From assembly GCA_003013855.2 (NCBI GenBank), contig ML058505.1, positions 2,480,001 through 2,544,000 of the forward strand: 64,000 nucleotides of DNA, written 5' to 3'. Source of the DNA: Liriodendron chinense (lineage: Eukaryota > Streptophyta > Magnoliopsida > Magnoliales > Magnoliaceae). Numbering within the stretch: the stretch's first letter is position 1; every line of letters starts with the position of its first letter. A program made the position numbers and the translations under genes. The notes beneath the pieces were generated by a model. That model was not told the DNA's origin. It worked only from the letters and a program-made list of their open reading frames with translations, and ran no database searches. Of the stretch, positions 34,480 to 47,112 are shown piece after piece.

Positions 34480-36072
34480 GAGCTTTCCTTCTACCAAAAG
34501 AAATATCATATTTTCTAGATATGACACCCATCATCTCATGTCAAAGTAAATACAATTCCGTAAGACAAAAACTTGGATACTCTGGCAGAGTGTGATGGAT
34601 GATGCACGCCACTTACACTTTGCACATGAAGCATACAATTAAGGAGATTTTTACCACTACATTCCCAAGGAATCCTAATTTTCCCAAATAATGCCAAAAC
34701 CAACTGAAATTCCCAACCATGCTTTTTCGGTGGTTGAAATGACCCAAATGCCCTTATTTTTTTCTCTAATAAATGGAAAATTGTGGGGCCATGTGGTCTG
34801 TGTTTGACATCCAATCCATTCAACAATGCAATCCACCTTCATGATCAGATGGAACAAAAATCAGTCAATTCCAATCATCAAATGGGCCACACATGAATTT
34901 GGGTTTTTTGGGTGGTGTACATTGTTTTTTATGGTGTGGCCCACCTGATGATGGGATCAGCCTTAGTTTGGGTAATTGCGATCATCATGCAGGGATGCAT
35001 CTGGTGGACAGATTGGATGTCATATTGCACCATGTGGGTCCCACAATTTGTTGAGGTGATATAGAGAAAAAAAATAATTGAGGGCATTACAGGGTCATCT
35101 CCTTGGAATTTTGCCTCGAAGTTGGAAGTACCTACAATTAATCTAAATTGAACTATACAAATTATGGATGTTATTTAAATGCATAATGAATCCAAATTTT
35201 ATAATTATTTGATTATCTGACATTGGATTGACAGACATTAATTGAACAGTTGGAAATGAAAAAATATCCAATGGTCCAATTTCAGAAAACAAGTGTCTGC
35301 AAATCACAGGTTAGGGTTGTTCAACCAATCTGATTTTGGGACTATCACTTAGCAACAGAGAGTTCCAAAAATTAGTTGGCCCCATTTGAGTTAGTGAATG
35401 CCACATGTACAATGTAGAAGTACCTACATATCAAGCATCACAACACAGCCAGAGTATCAAGTAACTCCCATTCCATTAAAAGAAGAAGCATATGTGCAAT
35501 TTCAATCCAGACACCCAAATTGTAGTGCTGGATCATAGACCAAGAGTTGCAATGATAGGATGATTCCATCAAGGGGTCAAAACTAAATGGTCCAACAGTC
35601 GAAATCTGACCAGACAAGTCATATGGTTAACATCATTAAATCAGTGTGAATGTCAGGCTATGACCCAACCAAAATGAGATTTGGGCAATCTAAGTTGCTG
35701 GTATAGCAGAAAAATCAATTGATTCTAATGCTGATTCTGGCTAATAGGTGCGTGGTGTATGGCCGGTCCACAATCAGAAAAGAAATGTCAATTTATTGAA
35801 TTCCATGAGTTTATTGAAGGAAAAGAAAAACAAGACTTACATACATTCTTTGTGGTACCTATGCATGAAAGAGGTTTTTTGTTTCTGTTTTCTTTTTTCT
35901 ATAAAGAGGTTTTTGCCCAAACGCAGTCTCTTGCAACATAGGCTACTTTGAAAGTTTCAGGAGATTTTATATACAAGAAAACCACTCCCAACTGTTTTGT
36001 AGTTACACCGAATGGGACCTTAAAACTACGTGAATACCATACCTCAATTAGTGCTTCCATGGTACCAAGCGT
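34480..36072. other. Intergenic, 3' flank of the PET100-like gene
   Basis: AT-rich, with a weak foldback patch (34,870-35,050: GGGCCACACATGAATTTGGG against GTGTGGCCCACCTGATGATG). No gene. Confidence 0.4.
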
Positions 36073-36073
36073 G

Positions 36074-36160
36074 ATTGTTCTTGCGCATCGGGAGCCCCTG
36101 TCAGCGGTTATTGTTCTTGCGCATCAGGAGCCCCTGTCAGCGGTTATTGTTCTTGCGCAT
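36074..36160. repeat. 36-bp tandem repeat overlapping the PET100-like stop codon
   Basis: ATTGTTCTTGCGCATC starts at 36,074, 36,110 and 36,146 (exact 36-bp steps). The unit carries the last codons (MRKNNNR), the TGA and the first 3' UTR bases, so copies 2 and 3 are in-frame-length repeats placed after the stop. Confidence 0.9.
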
Positions 36161-39100
36161 CTCTCGAGCCATCTCCCGCAGCTCCTCTGGAGATGGCGGC
36201 CGAGGACCCTCTGGCGGATACACAACGTACGACCGCTGCACATTAAACAAGCACAAACGCCTGGAGGTTAGAACAGTGAATTTACAAGTGTAAACACTAG
36301 AAGTCCCCTTGTGAGGTGAGAACAAGATACATGGTAAGATATTAACTGACATTCTAGTTGATATCAAAAACATGATGTATGGTCCTGTCATAAGTAGTTA
36401 GAAATAGTTCACACTTCTCTTTAGATCTTGCACTTAGAAAGCAGTTTACATGTCTGTTCAGATAATTGCACTTGGAAACAAAGAGGTTTGCTATCCTGAC
36501 ATGTTGTCATAAGATACGTCAGCACTATAGCCATTGGATCTGGTCTTTTCTAATGATCCAAACCATTTGTGTGATGGACCTCACCATACATGGGAGAAGG
36601 TGAGGCCCTGTTTTATAAACAGTATGAATAATTGAAAGACAAGCCCCAAATCCAAAGGCAAAATTCCCAGTGTATAGGTTGGGATGTATTCTCGCAAACC
36701 TCTGAAGCAAATGGCAGTTAATATATGCACAAGTGTGCATGCACCTTCACATATCTTGATGCTCATGCTTCCAGTTCAATTTCTAGGGCAATAATCGATA
36801 GTTCCAGTTTTGGAGATCATTTAACACCTAATTGTTTATATTTTCCTATTTTTAGTTTCAAATATTTCATTGTGAAATTTCCCCAAATTTATCCCAACAA
36901 AAATTCCAAATTTAAAAATCCATGAGGAAATTTTAGTGCCAAGAAATAGCCAATAATAAGATCAGTCATCTGCCTGGAACCCAACATTTAAAAAACACAG
37001 CAACAACAGCTACTCTCCTATGCTAAGAAAACAGACCTTTATACCTACCAAATTCATCCAACAATCCAACCCAGACAAAAATCTAACAATCCAACAAGGA
37101 ATGCAGTAACTAGAACATAATTTTGATTAAACAATGTAATTTGGGATGAAATTCAATGAAAAATACTTAGCCAGATATAGGAAGAAGGAGAATCCACCAG
37201 TTTCTCTTTATCTTTGTTTCTCATCAAATTCTCGAATTCAACAACTTCATGTCACCCTTAGATCTTTTATACTACTCTAAATAGAGGCGTTCTAAACCCT
37301 TGGATCTCCCTTACAATTTCTAATATCATTATCATACATGCATTTAATTCAAAGTACAACTATGCGATTATGCCTAAGTTTAAATAAAAAACAAAAGAAG
37401 CAAAGTTCAAATCATGCAGCAGGGGTGATTTGGCCAAATGGGGAATTGGATTTCCGCTTCTCCTGTCCCCTGCCACATGGAAATAGGACTTCTGATTCAC
37501 AGAATGAACTGCTCAAAGCCTGGGAATTTGGGATTTCTGTTGCATAGAGGTTAGTCTCCTGAAGTGTGGGCATGACAGCACTAGCCTTGGCAGACCCTGT
37601 GTCACTGCTCCAAGTATGCAATAGCCACCTCAACTGCATCAAATCTCAGCCCTCGAGTAAAAAGGACTTTGGGGGGGGGGGGGGGGGGGGGGGGGGGTGG
37701 GGGGGGGGGTTTGATAATTGCAGTACAGCTCTCTCCTTGCTGTTATTACTGCTGTAGTTGTCTGGCCATCTTCTCTGCTTAGTTTTGGGTTTGGTTGGGA
37801 CCTCAACATTCCCCTAGAATCATCCCAAAATTATTCACCTGTGTTACCTCTAGGCTTGGACTTAGCACTCACATTTACATCAGACTGTAAACATTGATAT
37901 GGTGTGTCATCATGTGGATGGGCCATAAACTAAAAAACTTAGTTATTGGACCAACCTGACCAACCAATTGTTATGAGTTTGCCTGGTGAATGTACAACAT
38001 AAGGAGAAGAAGAAGAAGAACAGTGATAATTTTCCCTTATAATTTTTCCCAAAATGGTTCATTCCAATTCAATTCATCGAATCTCACTTGCTTGTGTTTT
38101 GATCCCCAAGGTAGCCCTCAATCTTGTATAAATGAGTTTTTAAGCTTTGACAATTAAGAAACAAGTGAACAAACTTGAGAAAAGTCATAAAAAATGAAAT
38201 GGGCCTTTATGGCATTATCAGCCTGCATCAGTCCCACATTGGCACCGATACAGTGTATATCAACTTATATCAGTTGATACAGGCCGATATAGCCCTTTTT
38301 TTAAAACAGATTGGTTCACCCCAGCATGGCAAACAGGGTTGGCTGATAAAGTCGTATTGTGACCTATTTTTAAAACCATGTATATACTTCAGATTTTCTG
38401 TAAGGGCCTGTTTGGATTCATGGAAAGCAGGGGAAAAGAAATAATCTTTCCTATGAAACTCACTTTCGGTTGTTTGTTCAGCCTTTCTTTGTGGGAAATT
38501 CTATCTTTGTTGGAAAATAAATAAATTTATTTTCCCACCTCCACCCCTAAGAAATGTATTTTCCCTGGGTGGAAGGAAAATGGGTTTCTCAAGGGTTAAA
38601 GCCCAAATACGCAACCATCCATGTTCAATATATTGTGCCAAATGAGCCATTGTAAATCTTCAGTCATGCCCCACATGTGCCACCATCCATCTTAGCTTGT
38701 GCCCCATGCAAGGTAGGCCAAAGCCGTTACGCGATACGGGGTCCAAAACGGGGACCCCCAAATTTTTGGCCTGTAACGGCCGTTACGGGGGGCATAACGG
38801 CCATTACGCCCCAAAACGGCCGTTACGCCCCCCCGTAACAGTCGGAAAACAGATTTTGTTTTTTTAATATAAATCTGATGTTTTTTTATTTTTTCACACT
38901 CCTCTTCTCCCATTTCTTTTCTAATCTATTCTTTTGCTAAAAACCAGTGTTTGCAGATCGGCCTATTTTACTATATTGGATAGACACACAAGAGTCCCCA
39001 TTTTGTAGAAAAAAATGACCTTTTTTTTTCGATTTTCTTCTAGTTTCTCCTCCCTAAAAAAAAAAAAACCGTTGGGCTTTCGGGCGCTCCGCCCCGAACC

Positions 39101-42100
39101 CCGGGCAGGGGCGCGCCGCCCCCTGCACTCCCGGCGAGCTGACCACGCAGCTCGACCCGCGTTCCAACTCTGCATAGGGGTCATAGTTTGTTGAGTCCAG
39201 TTAGTTATTTTCTAGATTTTATTGAATCCTCATATAGATCTAGGTCATATAGGATAGCTTGCATTGCGTTGAAGTTCAATAGTCAAAACTGCATTGGAGG
39301 ATACTCATTCAGTCAAAACTAGAATATTTCTCAACTCTCTTGCTTGTTTTACTTTGTCAATGTATTGGTTGTGTTTACATTAATGTCTTGTTACATTTGT
39401 ATATATTATGGAATCAATTTAAACAATAGTTGCATCAATTTCAGATTAATTTTGGAATAATTTTAAAAATTAGGGAAATTCATTTTTTTCAAAAAAAAAT
39501 TCTGGTTAAAGGTTGGATAATATGTGTTACTTATAAGACAGTTAGAAATTTGAATTTATAAGTTTTGCAGTTAATTCTAGGTTATCAACTTCATAAATTC
39601 ATCAGACAGCCTGATACAGCTTTCTCACCAAAGAGTAGACCGCTTCACCACCATAAACATGTTCAAAATTATAAATGAATGCATATTTGGGATGTTTGGA
39701 ATTTTCTAAATTTAATCCATATTTTTTTAGAATTTTTTGGCAAAAAAAAAAAAAAAAAAAATTGGACCGTTACGGGGGCCGTATCGGCTGATACGGCCCA
39801 TATCCGTATCGGAAACGGTGGGCACCGTTACGCCCACCGATACCGCTACGGGACACCTTGGCCCCATGTGTAAAGAGCCCCCAATGTGCAATGTCATGGT
39901 GTGTTGTAAAGGCCATTATAGGGCCGTAAAGGCCGTTACGTAAAGGTAACAGTGGCAACCGTTACACGTTACAGGGTCGTAAAGGTTGTGACAGCCGTTA
40001 TGAAAAAAAATGACCTGTAAGCACCATTAACAGCCCGTTAAGCCACTTGTAAAGGTTGTAACAGCCCTGTAATGGTTTGTTACAGTACAAATGCAGCTTT
40101 TTTCATATTCTTTTTTCAACGTTACAGGATAGATATAGGTTTTTTAGCTTTTTTCTTTCAATAAAAAAAGAGACCATAACGGCCGTTACGGGGACCGTAA
40201 TAGCCATTACGACCCGTATCGTAAAGTTAACGGTGGTGACTGTTATGATCACCATTACCGTTACGGAATACCTTGGCTAATGTGCCACATGTGTTACCAT
40301 CCATCTTCTCTTGCACCCCACATGTGCTATTGTACCATATGTACCATAATTCATCTTACTTGTGGCCCACATCAACGTGCCACATGTGCCATTGTCCATC
40401 TTCAATCCTCTAAATATGCCATGTGCCAACGGTGACAATGTGCCCAAGAGCTATCATCTAGCTTTAGTGCCCACATGTCAAATGTGTCAATGTGTACAAC
40501 TTCAAGCACCTCGCATGTATCATGTGTGCCACAATTCAACTTCAAGTGCTCACATATGCCGTGTATGCCACATGTGCCAATGCTCATCTCTAGGCATCCA
40601 CATGCGCCAATGTTCATCTCTAGGCATCCACATGCTAGTGACTAGCTTTTTTTCGTTTTGGCCAAACATGTGCATGGGGGATGCGGAATCAATTGATAAT
40701 TTATTCATCCATTGTCATTATGCAAGACAAGTCTGGGACCATTTTCTTCTCATTCTTGGTATAGAGTGAGTGATGCCTAGTTTGGTTTTTGATCTCTTGT
40801 GGGCTTGGTATGGTGGAGGAGTTGGCAAATCTACAATGGCTTTGTGGCGTTTGATTATTATGGCTATCTTTTGGATGCTCTGGAGAGTTTGAAATGACCA
40901 TTTGCTTTAATAATAGGGAGGTTTCAGTGTTGGACTGTATTCACATGATTAAATATTCTGTGTTAGAATGGGCTCCTTATGTTAAAATGGTAAGACCTGA
41001 ACCATCTCCACTCTGTAATTCATATGTAATTTTCTGTTTTTTCTGTTTCTTTTTTGCTCGCTTCTCGCGAGTGTTCAATACAATTTCAGTTAATTTTCAA
41101 AAAGAAAAAAAGATCCTAAATTTCTATGAAAATTTTATTGAAAAACAAACAAGGAAAACAATATTTCTATTCCCACAGTTTCCTGAAAACAAGGTTTCCT
41201 AAGAAACACTATTTACTTTCTCATGCTTTTCATGAATCCAAACAGGCCCTAACAGATTGTAGTATCACATTGGTTCCAAAGAAAATCCAAAGCACACGTA
41301 AGATGATAACAGATTGTTGCAAACTAGAATTCTATGTACCAAACTTTGTAGTCGAGATTATAAAGAAAATGCTCAAAGAAAAAGAGCCTGCAGGAAGATA
41401 AGGAGAAGAGAAAGGAATTGTGACTTTGAACTAGGGGTAGCAATGGGCTGGGCTAGGACTGGGTTGTGGTTGGCCTTGGCCTAGCCCTGGCCCTAATGGG
41501 CTAAAGAGGCCCCGGCCGCTGGCTCCAGCCCTAGAGGGCCTGGCAGGGTTAGGGCTAGGCTAAGGCCAGGGCTGGCCCCATAAGTTAAAGAAAAGTTACA
41601 TGTTTGCTACGTGTATAATTGGTGTACAGTTGGTGAATGTGTTTATGAACTTCATGCTCTTTTAGAGAATCAAAATTTTTGTGGCATAATTGTGTCAATA
41701 AGATCATTAATCAGCCCACCGCATACCCATCCAATCACCCACCGTATGCATGGATTTAAATAAGTGCATCAATATATTGCTCACCATCTAAAGTAGGTCT
41801 ACAATTTGGACAGTTTGCAAAGTGCTTGTGTATCATCCATCACACACTACTAGAGTACCAAAGTTCTTCCTATTACTATATACATCAGTATATAAACTCT
41901 ATAGCCCTATAGTACAAATACCCATGTACTATTATAGTGTATACCAATGAAATGGGCTGAGTGGGTCTCGCTATTCATCATTTGACTGAGCCCCACCCGG
42001 GCCAAACTCTTGGCATAGATTTCAAGCCCTAGCCCAGACCTCAGGCCGAGTTTAGTGGCACTAGCCCTCGCCCTTCAGTTTGAAACCCAAAAAACGGGCA

Positions 42101-44211
42101 TAGCTTCTTTTTCCCCCATTGCTTTTGGTCAAAATATCTTACACATCGCCCTGTATTTCAACGATATATCAGCAAAATATCACAAACATCGCATGATATT
42201 CTCAAATCACGATACATCAGAATGTATTGATGATGTTATCATGGATACATGGGAATTTTTGCAATCCCAGATGATTACTTATCTCTTACTTGTGATATAA
42301 CGAAATATCAGACAAAATATGTTGGGCAATACATTCAATACATTAGAACACTAGCACCTAGGCATTGAGATGCTCAAAATGGTAGCAAAAAGAGGTTGTG
42401 GATCTCGTGGCCTGCAGTGGAAACAATAGGCTGATGCAAGAAGAGTTTGACAAGTTGAAGAGGCAGTTAAGAGGACACAGAGCAGGAAACAGTCAAATCT
42501 ATGTCGTGCTTGAATTGGTTGTCGATAAATGCGGCGATTTTGATGCTTCAAGCAAGAACCTGCTCCACAGACCACAATTGGAGGGAAGGAGAGGATGGAA
42601 GCTTGGACATCACCTGGTTTGAGCTCTTAAAGGAATGGTCAAGTGAATTAAAGCTGACCTGTTGGAATTCCAATGTAAACTCCAACCCAATGAATTTCTA
42701 GACTGGCTAGCCAATATGGAAACTCTTTGAAATTTGAATGAAAGGATTTTTCGAACCCTAGGCAGGTAAATTCATGGCCACAAGATTGAATTGTCATGCT
42801 CTCATTTGGTGGAAACAAGTTCAAGCAAATGGGGAAAGGAAGGGAAAGGCACTAAATTACATTATGGCAGAAAAAAAAAAAATATTGTTCTAGGATAAGT
42901 TTCTGCCCATTGACTATGTTCGAGAGTGTACAAATGGTTTCATCATCTTTATAAAAAATATTTGAGTATTCAAGAGTATATGGAGAAGTTCTATGATTTG
43001 ATGAGTTAGAATGAGCTTCACAAAGCAAATGATCAATTGGTTTCTCAGTAGTGTTACTGGACTGAAGGCATAAATTCAAGAAAGTTGATGTTGCAACAAA
43101 TATTCACTCTTGATGAAGTTGAAGCAAAAGCAAGAGGAATGTGACTAACAGATCCGAGACATCCATGAATAATGGGGTTAGGGGTAAATAAATTATACGA
43201 ATCATGGTGGGTGGCTATGAACATAGCAAGGCTCAGGGACGGGGTTTGCAACAAACCACCCATCAAATTTCAAGATTGGGCCTCTAAGTACCTTAATGTG
43301 TGAAGAGTGGAAGACAAACTTTGCTCATGGAATACAAGAGATGATTGAGTGATACGGGCCATGCCATGCTTACTTTTGCTTTATTATTTCCAAATCTGTT
43401 GTTGTTCTGCTTACTAGCTCACGTTTGGGATAGATTGATCTTGGTTGTTTGTGTATCCTATTCCTTCTCTTCTTAATAAACTAAGATTATCCTTGAAAAA
43501 ATGCAGGAACGGTGAGAATTGCTCTACTGAATACCCCCTTTATGGGCCTAAAAATAAGGCCAATCCATGACTTGGGTTGGCCACACCACAGACAACAGTT
43601 GAGAGTAGAGGCCCACCCACTGTATGTGTACCACTTGGATGAGTCACACCAAATTTCAGGCCATTCAAAAACTCAGGGTGGGCCCCACCAAGGACTTTTC
43701 AGATGTTTTAGGCATGATACACATGGTTTCAGATGGTGTGGTCCACCTGAGTTCCAGAAATGGTTGATTATTGGGACATCCCATAACCTACAGGGAACCC
43801 ACCAAATGCACGGTATGGATGTCCGATGCACGTCAAAATGGGGCACACAGAGCTTGACCTCATGGGAGCTTCATAGTACCTTTTCCCTAAATATCTGCAA
43901 AAAAGATTTCAATTGCTACAGCTACATGATTGACACATCATATAGTGACTGGTTCCTTGGATATAGATACTACAAAGCAATGAGCTGGTTAACCCTGCAA
44001 GATTGAATAAATAGGAAAGGAATATATTGAAATAAAGCAAATCAGCCGACAAAAGAATAGTTTGTCATTTTTTGTTCTATCACCGGATAGAATGGCAAGG
44101 AAAGGCCCCATGATTGCCCATCTACAAATTCTTGAACAGCGAACAACAAGAGCCTCTTACTCACTACATCAAACAATTTCCATTAATGAAGCATGTAAAT
44201 CCACTGGAGTG

Positions 44212-44256
<45 letters not shown>

Positions 44257-44387
44257 ACATTGCCCATGATTTTCTTAAGATTGTCGGAGTTGTTGGCGAA
44301 AGTGTACATGAGAGCGATCGGGATCGACACATAAAGACCGAATTTCGCTATCTCCAGGATTCCCTTCGACGTTCCCAGAGACGACAT
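36137..44387 (-). CDS. PET100: PET100-like mitochondrial cytochrome c oxidase assembly protein, two exons, 8-kb intron
   Basis: Exon 1 is 44,387-44,259 (43 codons, MSSLGTSKGILEIAKFG...), donor AAT|GTCAGT. Exon 2 is 36,235-36,137 (RSYVVYPPEGPRPPSPEE... then stop), acceptor GTGCAG|CGG. Phase 0; total 75 residues. One transmembrane helix at about residues 10-31 (ILEIAKFGLYVSIPIALMYTF), then a charged tail with a Pro-rich YPPEGPRPPSPEEL segment, the layout of PET100 proteins, which sit in the inner mitochondrial membrane and help complex IV assembly. The two exons complement each other in a way unrelated fragments would not. The intron (44,258-36,236) is 8,023 bp and full of transposon relics. 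A long (CT)n run starts 4 bases after the donor GTCAGT. The name rests on remembered family features; the gene itself is firm. Confidence 0.8.
36236..38710 (-). other. PET100-like intron, 3' part
   Basis: AT-rich. It holds a G27-T-G11 run at 37,671-37,709; nothing coding. Confidence 0.5.
37671..37709. repeat. Poly-G run (G27 T G11)
   Basis: Read directly. On the gene strand it is poly-C within the intron. Confidence 0.9.
38711..40277. mobile_element. Non-autonomous DNA element rich in AACGGCCGTT palindromes
   Basis: The left edge GGCCAAAGCCGTTACG and right edge (inverted) GCCAAGGTATTCCGTAACGG resemble each other. AACGGCCGTT occurs at 38,775, 38,815 and 40,178, with many GTAACGG/CCGTTACG half-sites. 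The middle includes an A-tract, T-tract and GC-rich block (39,070-39,160). No transposase or clear TSD. Confidence 0.55.
40378..40640. repeat. Minisatellite-like CACATGTGCCA words
   Basis: Repeated CACATGTGCCA(A/T)TG / CATCTTCA words with irregular 30-40 bp spacing, ending in a near-perfect 32-bp duplication at about 40,570-40,635 (CATCTCTAGGCATCCACATG twice). Confidence 0.7.
40641..40985 (+). pseudogene. LINE fragment (zf-RVT tail) inside the PET100-like intron
   Basis: ESIDNLFIHCHYARQVWDHF, then after a stop VMPSLVFDLLWAWYGGG and ALWRLIIMAIFWMLWRV are the typical end of plant LINE ORF2. It has several stops and is antisense to the host gene. Confidence 0.75.
40986..42390. other. PET100-like intron, middle part
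   Basis: 41,434-41,580 is made of GGGCTGGGCTAGG/GGCCTGGC words after a TAGGGGTAGC edge (another repeat-word element, ends unclear; partner words at 42,000-42,070). No gene. Confidence 0.4.
42395..43160 (+). pseudogene. Ty3/gypsy gag relic inside the PET100-like intron
   Basis: Frames with stops and shifts read MQEEFDKLKRQLRGH, KADLLEFQCKLQPNEFLDWL, a W-containing ETL.NL segment, then SIQEYMEKFYDLM and FTLDEVEAKARGM. The order matches the retrotransposon gag (capsid) domain of Ty3 elements. No pol or LTR is recognised around it. Confidence 0.65.
43161..44258. other. PET100-like intron, 5' part
   Basis: 43,560-43,880 is GTGGGCCCCACC-type foldback sequence, whose 164-residue open frame is a by-product. 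44,216-44,253 is (GA)n touching the donor site. Confidence 0.5.
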
Positions 44388-44490
44388 TTCTCTCTCTATA
44401 AAACAAAAAACCCTAGATTTGAAGAAGATGATGTAGTTTCACTCACCCTCTCTCTCTCTCTCTCTCTCTCTACTTGCAAAACCCTAACCT
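44388..44490 (-). promoter_or_regulatory. 5' leader of the PET100-like gene with telo-boxes
   Basis: AAACCCTAG (44,409) and AAACCCTAA (44,479) are telo-box words common in promoters and leaders of plant translation and mitochondrial genes; between them is a (CT)n run (44,448-44,471) on +. A TATAAAA-like word near 44,396 is on the + strand. Confidence 0.5.
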
Positions 44491-44574
44491 CAGAGAAGGG
44501 ATAAAGAGGAGAGAATGCGGGTGGAGAATAAGAAAGATGCGTGATACTTGAACTTCAAGGGTAGATATGCAGTG

Positions 44575-45490
44575 TGGTGTACACGGGCCGGATTAGGACT
44601 GGGCTGAGCTCTGTCCAAACTCCAAACTCAGACCACATTGTTCAACATAGGTCCAAGACTGGCCCCCAGCCCGCGATGGACCAAAATAGTCCAGCTCCAG
44701 TCCATTCCGAAAATTTGATGTGGGCTGTCCATCATACATGGCCCACCTTGGAAGTGGGCCAGTCATCACTATGGACCGACCTTAATGTGCACCATTCATT
44801 ATGTAGGGCCCACCTTTAATGTTAGTCATCCATCAAGTGGGGCCCACCATCAATGTTATTGTCCATCGTGTGGGGTCCACCTTCAATATCCACTGCCCAT
44901 CATGTGGGCCCCGCCTCTGATGCAGGTCGTCCATCATTTAGGGCCCGCCTTGGATATGGGCCACTCATTGGGGTTGACCTTTGATGTGTACCATCCATCA
45001 TGGGGTTGGGGCCCACCATGTGGAGTCACCTTTGATGTGGACTATCCATCATGTGGACCCCACCTTCAATGTGGTTGCCCATCATATAGGGCTCGCCTTG
45101 AATGTAGGTCATTCATCATTAAAGGCCGACCTTTGATGTGGATCGTCCACCATGTGGTGCCACCTCAATATGGGCCATCCATCATGTGGGGCCCAGCTTC
45201 AATGTCCATTGCCTGTCATGTGGAGCCCACCTTTGATGCAGACTGTCTATCATGTGGGCCCCACCTTGAAGTGGGTCGTCCATCGTACCAGCCCGCTTTA
45301 GATGTGGGCTTTTTTTTATCATTATGGGATGACCTTGGATGTGGACCGTCCATATGTGGGCCTGCATTAATATGAAGTGATCCATCATGTGGGGCCTACC
45401 TTTTATGTGGACCGTCCACCATGTGAGCCCCACCTTCAATGTGGACAATCCACCATGTGGGGCCTCCTTTGATATGGATTGTGAGAGAGA
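44575..45490. repeat. GTGGGGCCCACC minisatellite, about 20 units of 34-37 bp
   Basis: From about 44,700 units read CCATCATGTGGGGCCCACCT followed by TTGATGTGGA(C/T)(C/T)GT; the word repeats with drift to about 45,480. Perfect GTGGGNCCCAC at 44,837 and 45,254. The 196-residue open frame here is repeat translation. Confidence 0.85.
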
Positions 45491-47112
45491 GCCTCCCATG
45501 CCAATAGGGAACATGAGAGATAAGTAGAAAAGTCATAAATTAAAAAGCTATAAAAAATTACTAAGTAACTTTTGGCACATAAGTTACTTGTACAATGATC
45601 TTACCAAACTTATCTCAGATAAGTTACTTATCTACTGTTGTAAGTAGAAAATGTAACTTATTTGGTGGTATCCAAACCGTAAGAGGCGGATAGCAAAAGA
45701 GATGGCAGTCCAGTCTGTCCCCACTGTAATGTTTATGTAAAATCCACCCAGATCACCACATGTGTCACCCCGATTGAGGCTCAAGGCCCAAATATTGGCC
45801 TTATAATTTACTCAGGTGCACCACACTGGCAGTGTAGAGGGCAACACTCACCCTCCAAACTGTTTCCTTGGTGTGGACCACTTGAATAAATCTAATGATT
45901 AGAGTAAGTTTTATATAATCTTTATAATAGACTGTAAAAACAAGGGTGGATGTCTCTCCCAACTTTTTCCTTTGGTACCGCCCACGTGAATCACACGTCA
46001 GCCTCACACATCAAATGATTGGATTGTATTTTTCACATACTCATTACAATGGGTCCATAAAAATTAAGGGTGGGTTCCTAAATTTATTGTTTTTAGTAAT
46101 ATGAGTTAAATATGGTTTTTATTTTTATTTTTGTAGAGTTATGCCCCCTCCTATGGCAAAGAATAAGGCTGAGTCTTGATTTAGGTGGGCCAGCCGAAAG
46201 AAACAATTTGGAGAGATGTCTATCCTTGATTTTTAAAGGACCTATCATGATGATTATATGAAATTCACTCCAATCATTTCGATGTCACACCAACATTTAA
46301 GCATTAGGCCCAAAATTCACGGTCTATAAGTGATTCAAGTGAGCTACACTAAGAGAAATAGTTTGGTGGGCAACTGATTCCATGTACATTGTTACCAATC
46401 CTATGGTCCACCAGAATCACGAATATGGCTGATATTAGAGCCATGGGCCTAAAATGGGGCAACACATCTAGTCATCGGTGGATTTCACACAAATACTATT
46501 GTGGGCCCCACCCAATCCTCCGGTCACAGGTCTCTGTTAAGTAGTTTTTGAGCGGTCCAAACCTGGCACAAACTGGCTGATGGGCTATTGAATGCGGTCC
46601 AAACCAGGGACAATTGATAAGACGGTTTGAAATTTAAGCGGGAGCCCAGCCATCAGGCCTGATACTTCAGCCCAAGTGGGCCATGCCCAAAACCCATATC
46701 CAGCCACGCCCATCGACAGCCTGATATTTCAGTCCAAGTGGGCCAGGCCCAAAAGACCATGGCCAGCCACGCCCATAGACAGCCAGGAGGGGAATTATAT
46801 GATACATGGCGACTACATGCGTTTTGAATGCTGACAAGTGGGACACGTTTTTCAACAGGTTGGACCAGGAATTGTAATCAACCGATCAGATTTCACAACT
46901 GCTGCCCGTCACTAGTGGACATATGCAACTAATTGAATGTCACTTATAAAAGGTGCATAGGAATGGACGGTGTGGATAATCTAATTATTTTTGTAGTTTC
47001 CAAATGCCAGATGAAAATGGACATGACATTAGATAGAATTAGGTGGTATGGAATTGCATTTTATCTTTTGCAAATTTCGTCCGGTGTTTGATAATGACAA
47101 TGGTGCATATGG
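45491..47112. other. Intergenic, foldback debris
   Basis: Scattered GTGGGCCCCACC words (46,501 perfect) and a direct repeat of CAGCC(A/T)...CAAGTGGGCCA(T/G)GCCCAAA at about 46,660 and 46,730. No gene. Confidence 0.45.

Noticed and set aside
43512..44006. 164-residue open frame
   Set aside because: It runs through foldback-element sequence and the PET100-like intron; no conserved features.
44785..45375. 196-residue open frame
   Set aside because: It is a translation of the GTGGGGCCCACC minisatellite; no domain, and units drift without codon preference.
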